Shown: positions 7,715 through 17,046, numbered from the stretch's first letter. The stretch is DNA of 64,000 bases from Mesorhizobium sp. L-2-11 (GCF_016756595.1 NZ_AP023257.1:6154001-6218000); one strand, 5' to 3'. Program-made: numbers and translations. Notes: generated by a model not told the origin, from the letters alone.

Positions 7715-9685
7715 CTACGAAACGCTCTGTCCGCTCCTCTGCCGTCCGAGGGTCCATGAGATGGCCTCCCCGCGCACCACACCGGAAACCTCCTTGCCGA
7801 GATGTCGGTCAAGCACTGGTCGCCATGGCACCAGCGTGAATTCTCGCGACTTCTCGATGACAGCGTACTTGCCGCTAGCAAGGTCGACGGATCGGCGCAG
7901 CGTGCCTTCTATTCGATCTCCAGGCTGCGCTTCGGCATACGCGAGACCGAGCTGATCCGACAGCTGGCCGGCGACACGGTTCAGCTCGCGCTGGCGCAGG
8001 ATCGAAATCATGTTGGCGCGGTAGACGGTCCGGTTCTGCTCTTCATGCGCGAGGCCTTGCGCGATCAGCCACTGCCGCCGGCGGACTTGCGCTTCCCGTA
8101 CCTCACCGCCAAAGCCGGAGGTGCGCAAGGCCTCCGGTCGGTCGGCAACCAGCTGCTGGTCAATCCAGGTGGCGCCGTCAGAACGGACCTGTCGCTCCAG
8201 CGGCATTGACGAGAGCTCGTCGACAACAACAGGCTCGGCCCTGGCCCGCTGGCGCTCATAGTCAGCGACACGGTTGAGGTGATCTGGCGCGATGATCCAG
8301 GCTCCGTCCGGCTCGCGCTCCACGCCGGCGGTCGCGCGGCGGATCGCCTCCAGCCGCCGCACATGGGTTTCGGCAAAGCGTTCGGTGGCGGACGGATCAT
8401 GCTTGAGGTGAATGTCGATGGAATAGCGGCCCTCATGAGTAGCGGCGATCTCGGCGATCGCCCGGTCAACCGGCGTGGGCTCGATGTTCCTCGGCGTGAC
8501 ACGCACGATGCAGCCGTCGGGCGTCGGCCCAGCGGCCTCGCCCTTGCCGATATCGACATAATGGCTTTTCCCGTCCACACCGTCGACGACGAGGTAATGC
8601 CGGTCGCTGATCTCGTCGGCCAGCCCACGCACGACGACGCGACCGACAATAGGTGCGGCCAGCGGTTCCGGTCGATCATGCACAATGTAATCGGCAGCAC
8701 TGCGGGCGAGCCCCTTGCCGGTCAGCTCGCGGTGCATGGTCTTGATGATGTCGCCGCGCTCGCCAACGCGGCGCAGCGTCGCCTCAAGCTCGTCGTCCAG
8801 ACGCCACCTGCCAGAGCCGATCTCATCGGCTAACCCCATCCGATCGAGCTTGCGCAGGCGTCCCTGATGCAGCGTCTGGCGAAAGGCGTCCCGGCCGTCC
8901 GGCGTGACATGTCCGTCGTCGTCGCGCATGCGTAGCAGCTGCCGGTCTATGCTGGTGAAGCGCTCCTGTTCCATTTCCTGGCGCAGGCGCTGCTCGATCT
9001 CGCGGTCGGTGCGAGGACCGAGATCGAGGCTGACCAGTTCGGCCCCGCGCTCGCGCAAACCGGACGAGATGTAGTCGCGGGCGATGACGAGATTCTCGCC
9101 GCGATCGTCCTTGCCGCGAACGATGACATGGGTGTGGGGATGGCCAGTGTTGAAATGGTCGACGCCAACCCAATCGAGCTTGGTGCCGAGATCCTCTTCC
9201 ATCTGCGCCATCAAGCGTCGGGTCAGTGGCTTGAGGTCGTCATACTCAATGCCGTCTTCGGCGGCGACGATGAAACGGAACTGATGCCGGTCGCCATCGG
9301 CACGATCGAGGAAGGCCTTGCCATCGACCCGATCTTTGTCGGCACCATAGAGTTGGCCAGGCTCGCCTTCGCGGGTGACGCCGTCGCGCTGGAGGTAGCG
9401 CAGGTGCGCGTGCGCTCCGTCGGAACCCTTGCCGGCCAGTTTGACGACCCGTGCCTTGACGACGACACGTCGCAGCCGAAAGGCGGCGTAGCGGTCGCGT
9501 GACTTGAGCAGCGCGGCTGCGGCCCCACCCCGCCCAGCCCGGCTTCCCGTGAAGCGGCCACCGCGCGGGGACCTGCCGCCGGCTCGGTTGATTGCAGCTC
9601 GGACCTGGCCGGCGAAGCGTTTTTCTGCCTTCGAGCCGCGCGACCCGATCTTGCCAAGCTTTGGCCTGAACTCGTCGTCTGTCAT
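7715..9685 (-). CDS. rlxS: Conjugative relaxase, VirD2-like with DUF3363 region (RlxS-type)
   Basis: A 656-residue relaxase. The histidine cluster of the nicking domain is seen in VGVDHFNTGHPHTHVIVRG (about residue 190), and the long C-terminal half fits the DUF3363 region of rhizobial relaxases. The start at 9685 is preceded by GGAGG; an upstream in-frame ATG at 9781 lacks such a signal. The gene lies downstream of a transglycosylase, traF and an rdfS-like gene in one direction. This is the order known from ICEMlSym-type symbiosis islands, where the relaxase nicks oriT and leads the strand into the recipient. The symbol is assigned from this context plus domain content. Confidence 0.88.
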   Translation of the reverse strand: MTDDEFRPKLGKIGSRGSKAEKRFAGQVRAAINRAGGRSPRGGRFTGSRAGRGGAAAALLKSRDRYAAFRLRRVVVKARVVKLAGKGSDGAHAHLRYLQRDGVTREGEPGQLYGADKDRVDGKAFLDRADGDRHQFRFIVAAEDGIEYDDLKPLTRRLMAQMEEDLGTKLDWVGVDHFNTGHPHTHVIVRGKDDRGENLVIARDYISSGLRERGAELVSLDLGPRTDREIEQRLRQEMEQERFTSIDRQLLRMRDDDGHVTPDGRDAFRQTLHQGRLRKLDRMGLADEIGSGRWRLDDELEATLRRVGERGDIIKTMHRELTGKGLARSAADYIVHDRPEPLAAPIVGRVVVRGLADEISDRHYLVVDGVDGKSHYVDIGKGEAAGPTPDGCIVRVTPRNIEPTPVDRAIAEIAATHEGRYSIDIHLKHDPSATERFAETHVRRLEAIRRATAGVEREPDGAWIIAPDHLNRVADYERQRARAEPVVVDELSSMPLERQVRSDGATWIDQQLVADRPEALRTSGFGGEVREAQVRRRQWLIAQGLAHEEQNRTVYRANMISILRQRELNRVAGQLSDQLGLAYAEAQPGDRIEGTLRRSVDLASGKYAVIEKSREFTLVPWRPVLDRHLGKEVSGVVRGEAISWTLGRQRSGQSVS

Positions 9686-9788
9686 GCAAGCCTCCCGAAA
9701 TACTGCAACAAAATCGGCGGCTTGCGCGCCCCAGCCTCTTGGTGCCGCTGGCAGCCTCCTGGGAAAGCGATGTGCAGACAAAGACTTA

Positions 9789-9820
9789 ACCGCCTATCGG
9801 AGGCGGTGCCTTTATCTTGC
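9789..9820. other. Candidate origin of transfer (oriT)
   Basis: A perfect 7-bp inverted repeat (ACCGCCT, loop ATCGG, AGGCGGT at 9789-9807) is followed by TATCTTGC at 9813-9820, which resembles the YATCCTG nick region of IncP-type relaxases. It lies in the 265-bp gap directly upstream of the relaxase gene, the usual place for oriT. Placement is inference from structure and position. Confidence 0.45.
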
Positions 9821-9950
9821 CTTACGCGCCCCTCGCCCCTCGCCTTAAGCGTCCCTGGCCCCTCCCGGATGCCCTCAACAGCGCTAGCCATTGTGCTTCT
9901 TTGGCCGCGCGAGATCCCTGCCGAGCGGCACGAAAAGGCCGCCATTCGTT

Positions 9951-10568
9951 TCACCGGCGCGAACACCGTCGCGAAGGAAGAACAAAGAGCGTCCGGAGGG
10001 AGCGTTCCCGCCCCTTTGAAGTTGTGGATTGGCCTTTGAATTCGTTCATGTCGGCCGCCGAAATCCCCGTCGCCTCAAGCTGTTTCAGATAGGCAACGGT
10101 CTCTTTCGGCAGCGGCCTTCGAAGCTTCAAATGGCCTTCATAGCGCTCGGGTCCAGCGTTGTAGGCGGCAAACAGGCCGGGGAATCCGAAACGCTTATAC
10201 ATGGCGCTGAGATAGGCGGTTCCGGCCAAGATGTTGTCGCGCGGATCGTGCGGGTCGGCTCCCAGACCGTGCTCGACGCGCATCTCCTGATAGGTGCCGG
10301 GCATCACCTGCATAAGACCCATGGCGCCGGCGCGGGAGGTGATGGGACGGCCATCGAGGACGGTCTTGCCGCGGCTTTCGGCATCGATGACGGCGCAAAT
10401 CCAGGCCTGGGGAATGTGGAAGAGTGCGCTTGCTTCCGATACGAAGTGCTGCCATCGTTGCAGCTGCGGACTTTGGGAGATGACGGCTGGCTCAGCGCCG
10501 GTCGAGGCGGAACGGGCGCATGGCGCGACGGCGATCATGCCGAGCATCAGGAGGGTCACTCGGTCCAT
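9951..10568 (-). CDS. Lytic transglycosylase (SLT domain), transfer-associated
   Basis: A 205-residue protein with an N-terminal signal sequence (hydrophobic LLMLGMIAVAPC stretch) and an SLT domain. The catalytic Glu lies in VIDAESRG, followed by the AMGLMQVMPGT motif and the AYNAGP motif. It should act in the periplasm, opening peptidoglycan for the conjugation apparatus, as VirB1-type proteins do. Its start overlaps the 3' end of traF, so both belong to one leftward operon with rdfS upstream and rlxS downstream. Confidence 0.87.
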   Translation of the reverse strand: MDRVTLLMLGMIAVAPCARSASTGAEPAVISQSPQLQRWQHFVSEASALFHIPQAWICAVIDAESRGKTVLDGRPITSRAGAMGLMQVMPGTYQEMRVEHGLGADPHDPRDNILAGTAYLSAMYKRFGFPGLFAAYNAGPERYEGHLKLRRPLPKETVAYLKQLEATGISAADMNEFKGQSTTSKGRERSLRTLFVLPSRRCSRR

Positions 10569-11104
10569 AGCGGCACCAGCCTCCCGATGATGTTTTCGGC
10601 CGGCACCGGCCCGAAATAGCGACTGTCGAAGGAGTGATTTTTTTCGTTGCCGAGCAGGAAAACCTCGTCATGGGCGAGCGCTCGGCAGCCGTTCCACCAG
10701 GGCAGCGGACGGCCTTGCGTGTCGATTTTGAGCCGACGGGCGACGATCTCGCCGCCTATGATGATGGCATTACTAAAGGCGCAGACATGCTCGTCCGGCA
10801 GCGCGGCGAGACGCTTCACCAGCGGTATATTGCGAGGCAGATAGCCGCGTTGGTCGGCGAGATAGGCAACGAAGCCAGGCGGGCGGGCGAGCACAAGATC
10901 GCCGCGCGCAGGCGTGCCAGACCCAACGCGATAGAGACCGACCGGCGCGCTAGCCGAGGCGTTCCAGACCAGCAAGGGAGACGGCTTTGGGAGCGCCGTG
11001 AAGCCTGTCAGGCTCAGGCCAATCGCGGCGATGGCGATTGCGTTGCGCGCCCGAACGCGCCGCAAACGGCTGCCGATCAGATGGATGGAAGGCCGCTGGC
11101 TCAT
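10556..11104 (-). CDS. traF: TraF-type conjugal transfer peptidase (S26 family)
   Basis: A 182-residue S26C signal-peptidase-like protein: an N-terminal membrane anchor (about residues 20-40), the Ser motif around SASAPVGLYRV, a Lys-containing segment IPLVKRLAALP and the GNEKNHSFDSRYFGPV box near the C-terminus. In IncP and rhizobial systems TraF matures the pilin into its cyclic form. It overlaps rdfS by four bases upstream (ATGA) and the transglycosylase downstream, giving a tight operon. This linkage is the arrangement reported for ICEMlSym elements. Confidence 0.9.
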   Translation of the reverse strand: MSQRPSIHLIGSRLRRVRARNAIAIAAIGLSLTGFTALPKPSPLLVWNASASAPVGLYRVGSGTPARGDLVLARPPGFVAYLADQRGYLPRNIPLVKRLAALPDEHVCAFSNAIIIGGEIVARRLKIDTQGRPLPWWNGCRALAHDEVFLLGNEKNHSFDSRYFGPVPAENIIGRLVPLWTE

Positions 11105-11370
11105 GAGCGGGCTCTCTCGTCGGCTGAGCCGGACCCGCCCTTGTCATCGTCGGAGCCGGGTTCTGGCGGGCGGCCTTTCGACCAGTCGTCGAGTTCGTCG
11201 ATGTGGTAGCGGACATAGCGGCCGTGCTTGCGGTATTTCGGGCCGCCGCCGGTCAGCCGCATCTTTTCCAGGGTGCGCTGGGACAGGCCGATATAGAAGG
11301 CAGCCTGCGCGGTGTTCAGAAACGGACTGCCCTTCTTGGCGCGGGCCGCGCGGTCGTTTTCGTCGTCCAT
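11101..11370 (-). CDS. rdfS: Excisionase / recombination directionality factor, AlpA-like HTH (RdfS-type)
   Basis: An 89-residue protein with a winged-helix HTH_17 domain: FLNTAQAAFYIGLSQRTLEKM followed by the KYRKHGRYVRYHIDELDDW wing. The N- and C-terminal tails are charged and probably disordered. Its size, fold and position as first gene before traF, a transglycosylase and the relaxase match RdfS of ICEMlSym islands, which turns the integrase from integration to excision. The partner integrase intS is not in this window. Assignment rests on domain plus gene order; a generic AlpA regulator remains possible. Confidence 0.78.
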   Translation of the reverse strand: MDDENDRAARAKKGSPFLNTAQAAFYIGLSQRTLEKMRLTGGGPKYRKHGRYVRYHIDELDDWSKGRPPEPGSDDDKGGSGSADERARS

Positions 11371-11532
11371 GATGGTCCTCGTTTCGCTTCGGACAAGCGA
11401 CCGCGAGGATCGGCGAGCGAGGTCGTCCTGGGGACGGGCGAAGAGTCGGGTGGGAGTTTTCGCCGCCCCTTCGGGCGAGCGTCGGCGGGAACCCCCGCGC
11501 CGAGTTGCGGCGCGAGGGCTTGAGCCGGCCGG

Positions 11533-11856
11533 TCAGTCGGCCGGGTTCCAGATGACGGCGTAGGTGTCTTGATCGTCTTGGCCGGCGGCGCGGCCGAGAT
11601 TGGCGTAGAGCTTGCGGGGACCGAACTCCGGTGCGGCGATGGACAAGCTCACATAGTCGTTGCCGGAAGTCTCCCCGGTTCGGATCCAGCCGGCGCCGAC
11701 CTCCACGCCCTGCGTCAGCACCCGGAAGTCGGGATGGTTGTCGGCGGACTTGCTCCGATTGGGCACGATGTCGATGTCGGCGCGGACGCTGAGCGTCCTG
11801 AGCTGGCCTTTGTAGCTGCCGTTTTCCTGCTTGTTGACGTAACCGATCGCGGTCAT
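11533..11856 (-). CDS. DUF736 family protein
   Basis: A 107-residue cytoplasmic protein with the DUF736 pattern: GYVNKQENGSYKGQLRTL at the start, PNRSKSADNHPDFRV in the middle and DYVSLSIAAPEFGPRKLYANLG near the end. DUF736 proteins are common on alpha-proteobacterial plasmids and ICEs next to parB-like, DUF2958 and ardC genes. No biochemical role is established. It lies 163 bp upstream of the rdfS-type gene on the same strand, and a decayed parB fragment follows further upstream. Confidence 0.85.
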   Translation of the reverse strand: MTAIGYVNKQENGSYKGQLRTLSVRADIDIVPNRSKSADNHPDFRVLTQGVEVGAGWIRTGETSGNDYVSLSIAAPEFGPRKLYANLGRAAGQDDQDTYAVIWNPAD

Positions 11857-12386
11857 TTTCCTGTCTCCTTCTGCTGTCGCCGGGGACCATTCCCCTGCGA
11901 TGGCGGACCGTGATGGGCGCGTCCGGACCGCCCGAACCCGGCAGGGCCGCAGCGGCAGCGAAGGACCCGAGCGGGCAGCTTTTTTGAAGCGAAGCGGCGC
12001 GAGGAAGCCGCGTCATGCGGCGGGGAAAAAAGCTGGTGGCGAGGGTTTCGGGCGGGCTGGAACCGCCCATAGGTCAATGAGCCAGCCGCAGGGGAATGTC
12101 CTCAAGACGTGTGGGGACAGGTCGCGTGATCGGGTGAGCACAACAAGCGATCGGAACGCGTGCGGCGGGTTCCGCACGCTCAACACCGTGCCGGATCGAT
12201 AAATGTGCCCGTGCACCGGGAGCCCCAGCAGGCATCTCGGCGTGGTAATCGAGCACTGACAAGGGCGAGCTTTGGCGGCCGGATGTTGTTGCCGGAAGCG
12301 GGGTCCAAGGGGCGGAACGTGCAGCCAACGCGCCCCGGAGAGGCGCCAACCCGCGGCTATCGACGAGCCGCCTCGGCATGGCGGAC

Positions 12387-12641
12387 TCATTCGAGGGTAA
12401 CAGCGACCGGGCCTCGGCCCATTGATCGGCGGTCGGAAGCCGCCGCGTTTCGTGTGTTTTCGGTTGGGAACTTGGTCGAATCCGCGCCAGCTGGTTCCAT
12501 TGGAGCGAAACCGATCGTCTCGGCGTGATCGAGGAATTCGACCAAATTGATACCGATGGCCTTCGCGAGGTCCGCCTGGCTGAGACCAGACGCTTTTCTT
12601 TTATCGACGCGGACATACCCGGGTGATCGGCCAGCCGCCAT
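12387..12641 (-). pseudogene. Chimeric remnant: HTH start plus frameshifted ParB-like C-terminus
   Basis: The first 40 codons contain a short HTH-like stretch (KASGLSQADLAKAIGI). Bases 12405-12480 are clearly related to the 3' end of the ParB-like gene at 42082 (compare 42116-42180), but small indels shift the frame. The ORF is therefore a decayed join, not a working gene. Confidence 0.55.
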
Positions 12642-13469
12642 CCGCCAAGGTTAGGTCGTTCCTAGCGGCGCGGCGGGCACGGCTGAGCCCGCGTCCGAAG
12701 TCGACGAGGAAAGGGTATTGCTCCCCCGATTTCCGAAGAAGGCCACTGGTCGCAATTGCCCCTGTGGGCCGTGGCGATCTTTTGGTCGCGCTTGCGACAT
12801 TCTTGTCAGCCTTCGGGACACAACAGTGTTTTCGGATAGGCGCGCACGAGGGAGCAAATCAAGGAATCTCAATCTCGCAAACGCCGTGACGCCCAGCCGG
12901 ACTCGATCCTCAGGGCGTGGAGACCGGCGCGCCGTGCTGAAGAGCTCGGAGGTGTCAAAGGCCTTCCTCGACAGGGGGAGCAGCAACAGCGCGATCGTAG
13001 GCGCGACGGCCGCATCTTCGCAGATCGCAGCCTGCGCACGCAATTACACGCCAGAGACAAAGCCTTACGCGGTCGATGCCGGCGTGCGGCAATGCATCGG
13101 CTCGGCCCGTCCGGAACGGCTTTCGCCTTCCCTTGCCGGCGCGGAAGTTCTGACTACTCCGACAGTACAGCACCTTTGCTCGGTCCGGGTGACCAAGCGA
13201 TTGTGCGGCGCGCTCGGTCTCGGTCAATGCACGGCGCCCCTGCTCAAGCCGACAGGGCTTCGGCAAAAGATAGTCCGATTCGGTGCCCCCAAGTGAAATG
13301 GCATAGCGCTTGCTGTTATCCGTTAGAGCCCACCAAAGCACGTAGAAAGCTATGAACAGAACCATGGCAAAAACGCGAAGTTCCATACAAGCGCCCAAGG
13401 AGACCGTGCACGTTTGCGCCGAACGTCCCCTCCAGACGTCCCTCCTCCGGTATCTGATTTGCTATGGCT
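12642..13469. other. No recognised gene
   Basis: A leftward ORF starting at 13386 begins with a membrane-like segment (VFAMVLFIAFYVLWWAL) and then loses protein-like character; it may be a broken membrane protein. I recognise nothing else here. Confidence 0.4.
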
Positions 13470-13863
13470 GGTTCGAGACTGACGGAGCCGTGGCGCTCGC
13501 CCAATTGTCGCTTACCCGCCTCCGCCAGGAGGGTCGCCGACGCGATCAAAGTGCATCAGGCGACGGTAAGCCGGGTGACGTCGAACACATACATGCAGAC
13601 CCCGCGCGAAGTGTTCGAACTGAAGTATTTTTTCACCGTCGCGAGCGCGTCCTCCCAAGGTGGCGACGCGCGGTCCCCCCCGAAGCTGTCCGCCATCGGA
13701 TCAAGGCGACAATCGCCGACGAATCGCAAGATGACGCGCTTTCCGACGACGACATCGTCGTCCGGCCCAAGGAAAGGGCCATCGATTTGCGCGCCGCACC
13801 GTCACAAAATATCGCGAAGCGATGAACATCCCCTCGTCCGTGCAATGCCGCAGGGAATGGCGC
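13470..13863 (+). pseudogene. rpoN: rpoN (sigma-54) C-terminal remnant, frameshifted
   Basis: Three frames in succession give the DNA-binding end of sigma-54: RRVADAIKVHQATVSRVTSN and FELKYFFT in the first, EAVRHRIKATIADESQDD in the second, and RRTVTKYREAMNIPSSVQ, the RpoN box, in the third. At least two indels separate them and the N-terminal half is absent. It is non-functional and lies just upstream of an MFS gene. Confidence 0.8.
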
Positions 13864-13931
13864 TTCTGGCGTTAATGCGGGTCAACGCAGCAACCCGAGT
13901 TTGCAGCACATCCAAACTGGAGACCCTGTTG

Positions 13932-15158
13932 ATGACCGAATCCGCTACGGGCTTCATGGACGGAGTTCTGCATGACCCAAAACAGCCAGATCAACGGTCT
14001 GGTCCCGCATGGGGTGCAGTCATTTCGCTTGCCTTAGGCACCTTTGGGCTTGTGACGGCAGAGTTTCTGCCTGCCAGCGTGCTGGCGCCGCTCGCGCATG
14101 ATCTCTCTATCACCGAGGGTGCAGTCGGACAGGCGCTGACAACGACCGCCATCGTGGGGGCGATCTCGGCGCCGACGATGGCCGTCATCACAAGGCCCCT
14201 GGACCGCAGGATCGTCATATGGGCGATGACGCTGCTGCTGATCCTGTCGAACGTTCTATCGGCCGTCGCGGGGTCGCTGCCGGTTCTCCTGGCCGCCCGC
14301 GTCGTGCTCGGCATAGCACTCGGAGGGTTCTGGTCGATTTCGGCAGCGCTGGCGATGCGGCTCGTTCCAAGTCACCTCCTGCGGCGCGCCATGTCGATCA
14401 TCCTCACCGGCGTTACCTGCGCTACCGTTTGCGCGGCTCCAATCGGCGCCTATGTCGGCGATATCTGGGGATGGCGAACCGCCTTCATGATCGCTGCGGT
14501 CGTCGGCGCCGTTACGCTGGTAGTGCAACTCATAACCATTCCGAGGCTGCCTCCGATTGGAGTGGCCAGCTTCCGCAGTCTGCTGGATGTGGCCAAGAAT
14601 CCGATGATCAAAGTCGCGATGTTGGTCGTCCTGCTGGTCGCTTCCGGGCACTTCGCCGGCTTCACCTATATCCGCGCCTTCCTTGAGAAGTTTCCCGCGC
14701 TTGATATCGAGACGATCTCGCTGGTGTTGCTCGTCTTTGGCATCGGCGGCTTCTTCGGCAATTTGGCCGGCGGATTCCTGGCCGAGCACAGCCTCAAGGC
14801 AGCCGCGGCCCTGCCTCCCCTGTTCATAGCGATGGCCACTGTCTCGCTGCTGACGCTGGGAGCATCGGCTTGGGCCACGGCGATTGCGGTTACAGTATGG
14901 GGCTTTGCCTTCGGCGCGGTGCCGGTGGGACTGCAGACATGGATGGTGCTGCACGCCGCTCCCGAGCAGGCCGAAAGCGCCGGTGGGCTGATGGCCGCAA
15001 CGTTCCAGGTAGCCATCGCAGCGGGCGCGATTTTCGGCGGACTACTGATGGACAATGCCGGCGTCGCCAGTTCCCTTGCCTACAGCGCCGTTGCCTCGTT
15101 CCTCGGCGCCCTGACAGTGTTCTTGCTCGGCCCGAAGCGCGAACCTCAGACCACCTGA
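13932..15158 (+). CDS. MFS transporter, DHA1-type exporter (AraJ/NepI-like)
   Basis: A 408-residue inner-membrane protein with about twelve hydrophobic segments. The family pattern is seen in FGLVTAEFLPASVLAPLAHDL near the start, the DRR loop after TM2 and the GGFWSISAALAMRLVP segment around TM5. Relatives export sugars, nucleosides or drugs; the substrate cannot be told from sequence. ATG at 13932 was chosen because the much longer open frame upstream is the rpoN remnant. It has no clear operon partner and stands alone among decayed sequences. Confidence 0.8.
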   Translation: MTESATGFMDGVLHDPKQPDQRSGPAWGAVISLALGTFGLVTAEFLPASVLAPLAHDLSITEGAVGQALTTTAIVGAISAPTMAVITRPLDRRIVIWAMTLLLILSNVLSAVAGSLPVLLAARVVLGIALGGFWSISAALAMRLVPSHLLRRAMSIILTGVTCATVCAAPIGAYVGDIWGWRTAFMIAAVVGAVTLVVQLITIPRLPPIGVASFRSLLDVAKNPMIKVAMLVVLLVASGHFAGFTYIRAFLEKFPALDIETISLVLLVFGIGGFFGNLAGGFLAEHSLKAAAALPPLFIAMATVSLLTLGASAWATAIAVTVWGFAFGAVPVGLQTWMVLHAAPEQAESAGGLMAATFQVAIAAGAIFGGLLMDNAGVASSLAYSAVASFLGALTVFLLGPKREPQTT

Positions 15159-15655
15159 CAGAGAGGCCATCAGTGCAGCGCGGGAAAGATGCAATCATCA
15201 GCCGCGCGGTGCGATCCTACGCACGATTTTTGGCGGTTGCAGGCCTCGTCTCCGGGTGATCGGACGCTGTTGTCCGGTCGATTTCGACCGGCGGGGGCGT
15301 TTCGAATGATGGTGCCGACGAGAGAACCTAAGAGTGCGGGACCGAACCGGACCGCCTCGTCCGTCGACCGCTCTGGCATGGCGACGCGGTCTATGCGGCT
15401 CTGTCTTGCGGCGAGCATCGGGCGGATCGCGCGCCTGATCTCTTACATGAAGCTCGGGGCCGAACATGCCCCGCAGCTTCTGATTCGGCCCGAAATAGAG
15501 GATCGTTCGGCGATATCGTAGTTGTATTCACCAACTGTGATCCAGCCGCGATTGAACGTCGACAGCCCCGCGCGACGGATTTCCAGCGGCGGAATCTCAA
15601 GCGCCGCCTGCCCTTGGTAAGGCGGCTTACCGGAATTCGGCAGGAGGACGAGACG
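15159..15655. other. No recognised gene
   Basis: Only short, overlapping open frames with arginine-rich, low-similarity translations are present. A minus-strand stretch (RGWITVGEYNYDIAE) looks protein-like, but I could not place it. Confidence 0.4.
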
Positions 15656-15659
15656 AGTT

Positions 15660-15780
15660 ATCTCACGCTCAGTATCCCCGCAATTCGGTGCGGCGCATGG
15701 CGAAAACCTTCAGCCTCGCATAGCTTGCGGTAAAAGTACTTCTTCCACTTCATGTTTTTGGTGTTGCCGGCTGCCAGCAT
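15660..15780 (-). pseudogene. nifQ: nifQ C-terminal remnant
   Basis: The minus strand encodes NTKNMKWKKYFYRKLCEAEG, the conserved C-terminal block of NifQ (molybdenum delivery for FeMo-cofactor). It then shifts frame at about 15690, after which CAAPNCGD continues the NifQ cysteine motif in another frame. The rest of the gene is missing. Confidence 0.62.
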
Positions 15781-15906
15781 GGGGAAACACGTGGCACGCC
15801 GTCATGCAAAATCATCGAATGTGCGTCAGACCCAATTTTGCACGCCGGTTCGCACCCGTATGAGGCGCTGAGTAAATCTAGACTGAGACCAGGAGTGCCC
15901 GCGACT

Positions 15907-16812
15907 TCACATGCGGGATGCCTCCTGCAACATTATCTGCCGCATCCAGATGCTTGCCGGATCACTGTTGTGGAGGGTGGGCCATTGGACGGCCTCGGTG
16001 AACGTGGGTAGTGGCCGCGGAAGTTCGATGATCCGCAAGGGGAAGGTTTCTTTGAAATGCTGAACCAGCCGGAAGGGCATGGTCGCTATCCGAGCTGTGC
16101 CTGAGACCATCGGCGGGATCATGCTAAAGGCCTGTACGACGATCTCAACACGTCTCTTGAGACCATGCTCAAGCAAAAACTGTTCCTCGATGGATGGCAT
16201 CTGGGCACCGCCGACCCTGAACGCAATGTGTTTCATCGACACGTATCTCTCGAATGTAAGCTGACGTGGCAACTGCTTGTTCGTGGGGCAGCCCACGCAC
16301 ACGAATGTCTCGTCGAACAGCGCCGCTCTTGGATGGGCGCTCGACATGAAAAATTCCGGAAGAATCACAAAATCGACGTCACCGCGCCGGAGAAGCTCAT
16401 CGGGGTCGTTGTCGAGCGGCCGCAATTCGAAGCTGACGGCGGGTGCTTCGCGTGCAACCCGCTCCACGACCTTTTCAAAAAACACGAGTGTGGCGAAATC
16501 GGAAAGAATGATCCTGAAGCGGCGATCGGATTGAGCCGGATTAAACGGATCCCAAGAAATAATCGAGCATTGGATGTGCAAGAGTGCGCCACGAACAGCG
16601 GGGGCGAGTGTTTCCGCACGCGGGGTTAGAACGCGTTCGCGGCCGCTCATCGTAAACAGTTCATCGTTGAAATAGTTGCGCAGCCGGGCGACGGCCGCGC
16701 TCATGGCCGGCTGACTAAGGTTGATGCTGCTTGCCGCCGCCGTGAGGTTGCGCGCGGTCAGCAGTGCGTCGAGCACGACGAGAAGGTTCAGATCAAGGCC
16801 TTTGAAACGCAT
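15907..16812 (-). CDS. nodD1: NodD, LysR-type activator of nod genes (shorter copy)
   Basis: A 301-residue LysR regulator. The N-terminal [18 protein letters not shown] and the [24 protein letters not shown] are diagnostic of NodD, followed by the ligand-binding domain that senses plant flavonoids. It is closely similar to the second NodD at 18885-19829 but 13 residues shorter. NodD binds nod boxes and activates the adjacent operons when inducer is present. Upstream, on the opposite strand, only a broken nod box and nodA/nodB tails remain, so this nodD has lost its divergent operon. Which of the two copies matches nodD1 of reference strains cannot be told here. Confidence 0.88.
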   Translation of the reverse strand: MRFKGLDLNLLVVLDALLTARNLTAAASSINLSQPAMSAAVARLRNYFNDELFTMSGRERVLTPRAETLAPAVRGALLHIQCSIISWDPFNPAQSDRRFRIILSDFATLVFFEKVVERVAREAPAVSFELRPLDNDPDELLRRGDVDFVILPEFFMSSAHPRAALFDETFVCVGCPTNKQLPRQLTFERYVSMKHIAFRVGGAQMPSIEEQFLLEHGLKRRVEIVVQAFSMIPPMVSGTARIATMPFRLVQHFKETFPLRIIELPRPLPTFTEAVQWPTLHNSDPASIWMRQIMLQEASRM

Positions 16813-16817
16813 GCCTC

Positions 16818-16850
16818 ATCTGTCCGTAACGTGGTTGTTTGTCATCGTGA
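16818..16850 (+). promoter_or_regulatory. Degenerate, truncated nod box (5' half)
   Basis: The bases from 16822 to 16847 match the 5' half of the nod box at 23660-23707 at about 22 of 25 positions (for example AACGTGG.TG.TTGTCATCG). The 3' half (AAACAATC.ATTTTGCC) is gone and nodA tail sequence follows at once. It probably no longer drives transcription. Confidence 0.6.
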
Positions 16851-17011
16851 CCATTATGGGCGCTCGTTTACGGTCCCACTCAGAGGTGTTGTGTCCCGAC
16901 CTGCCGCCCGCGCGCGTGGAGGACGTGCTCGTCGTAGTTATGGGGATAGCGCGGCCGACGAGCGAATGGCCGACCGGTACAACAGTCGATCGGATAGGTC
17001 CGGAGCTATGA
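16847..17011 (+). pseudogene. nodA: nodA C-terminal remnant
   Basis: It encodes GARLRSHSEVLCPDLPPARV and ends SEWPTGTTVDRIGPEL, aligning with the last 50 residues of intact NodA (31870-32463). The N-terminal three quarters are missing, and a nod-box half directly precedes it. Confidence 0.8.
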
Positions 17012-17046
17012 AACATGTCGATTACAGATGCGAATTTTTCACGTGA
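17008..17046 (+). pseudogene. nodB: nodB N-terminal remnant
   Basis: ATGA overlap with the nodA remnant is followed by MKHVDYRCEFFT. MKHxDYRCE is the usual NodB start in rhizobia. It is cut after about ten codons and abuts the end of nolL on the other strand. Confidence 0.65.

Noticed and set aside
12074-12390. Additional small genes upstream of the DUF736 gene
   Set aside because: Frames are open on several strands but have no start signal or recognisable pattern.
13464-13931. A long N-terminal extension of the MFS transporter
   Set aside because: The extra 156 codons read as frameshifted rpoN and arginine-rich noise; the transporter pattern starts only after the ATG at 13932.
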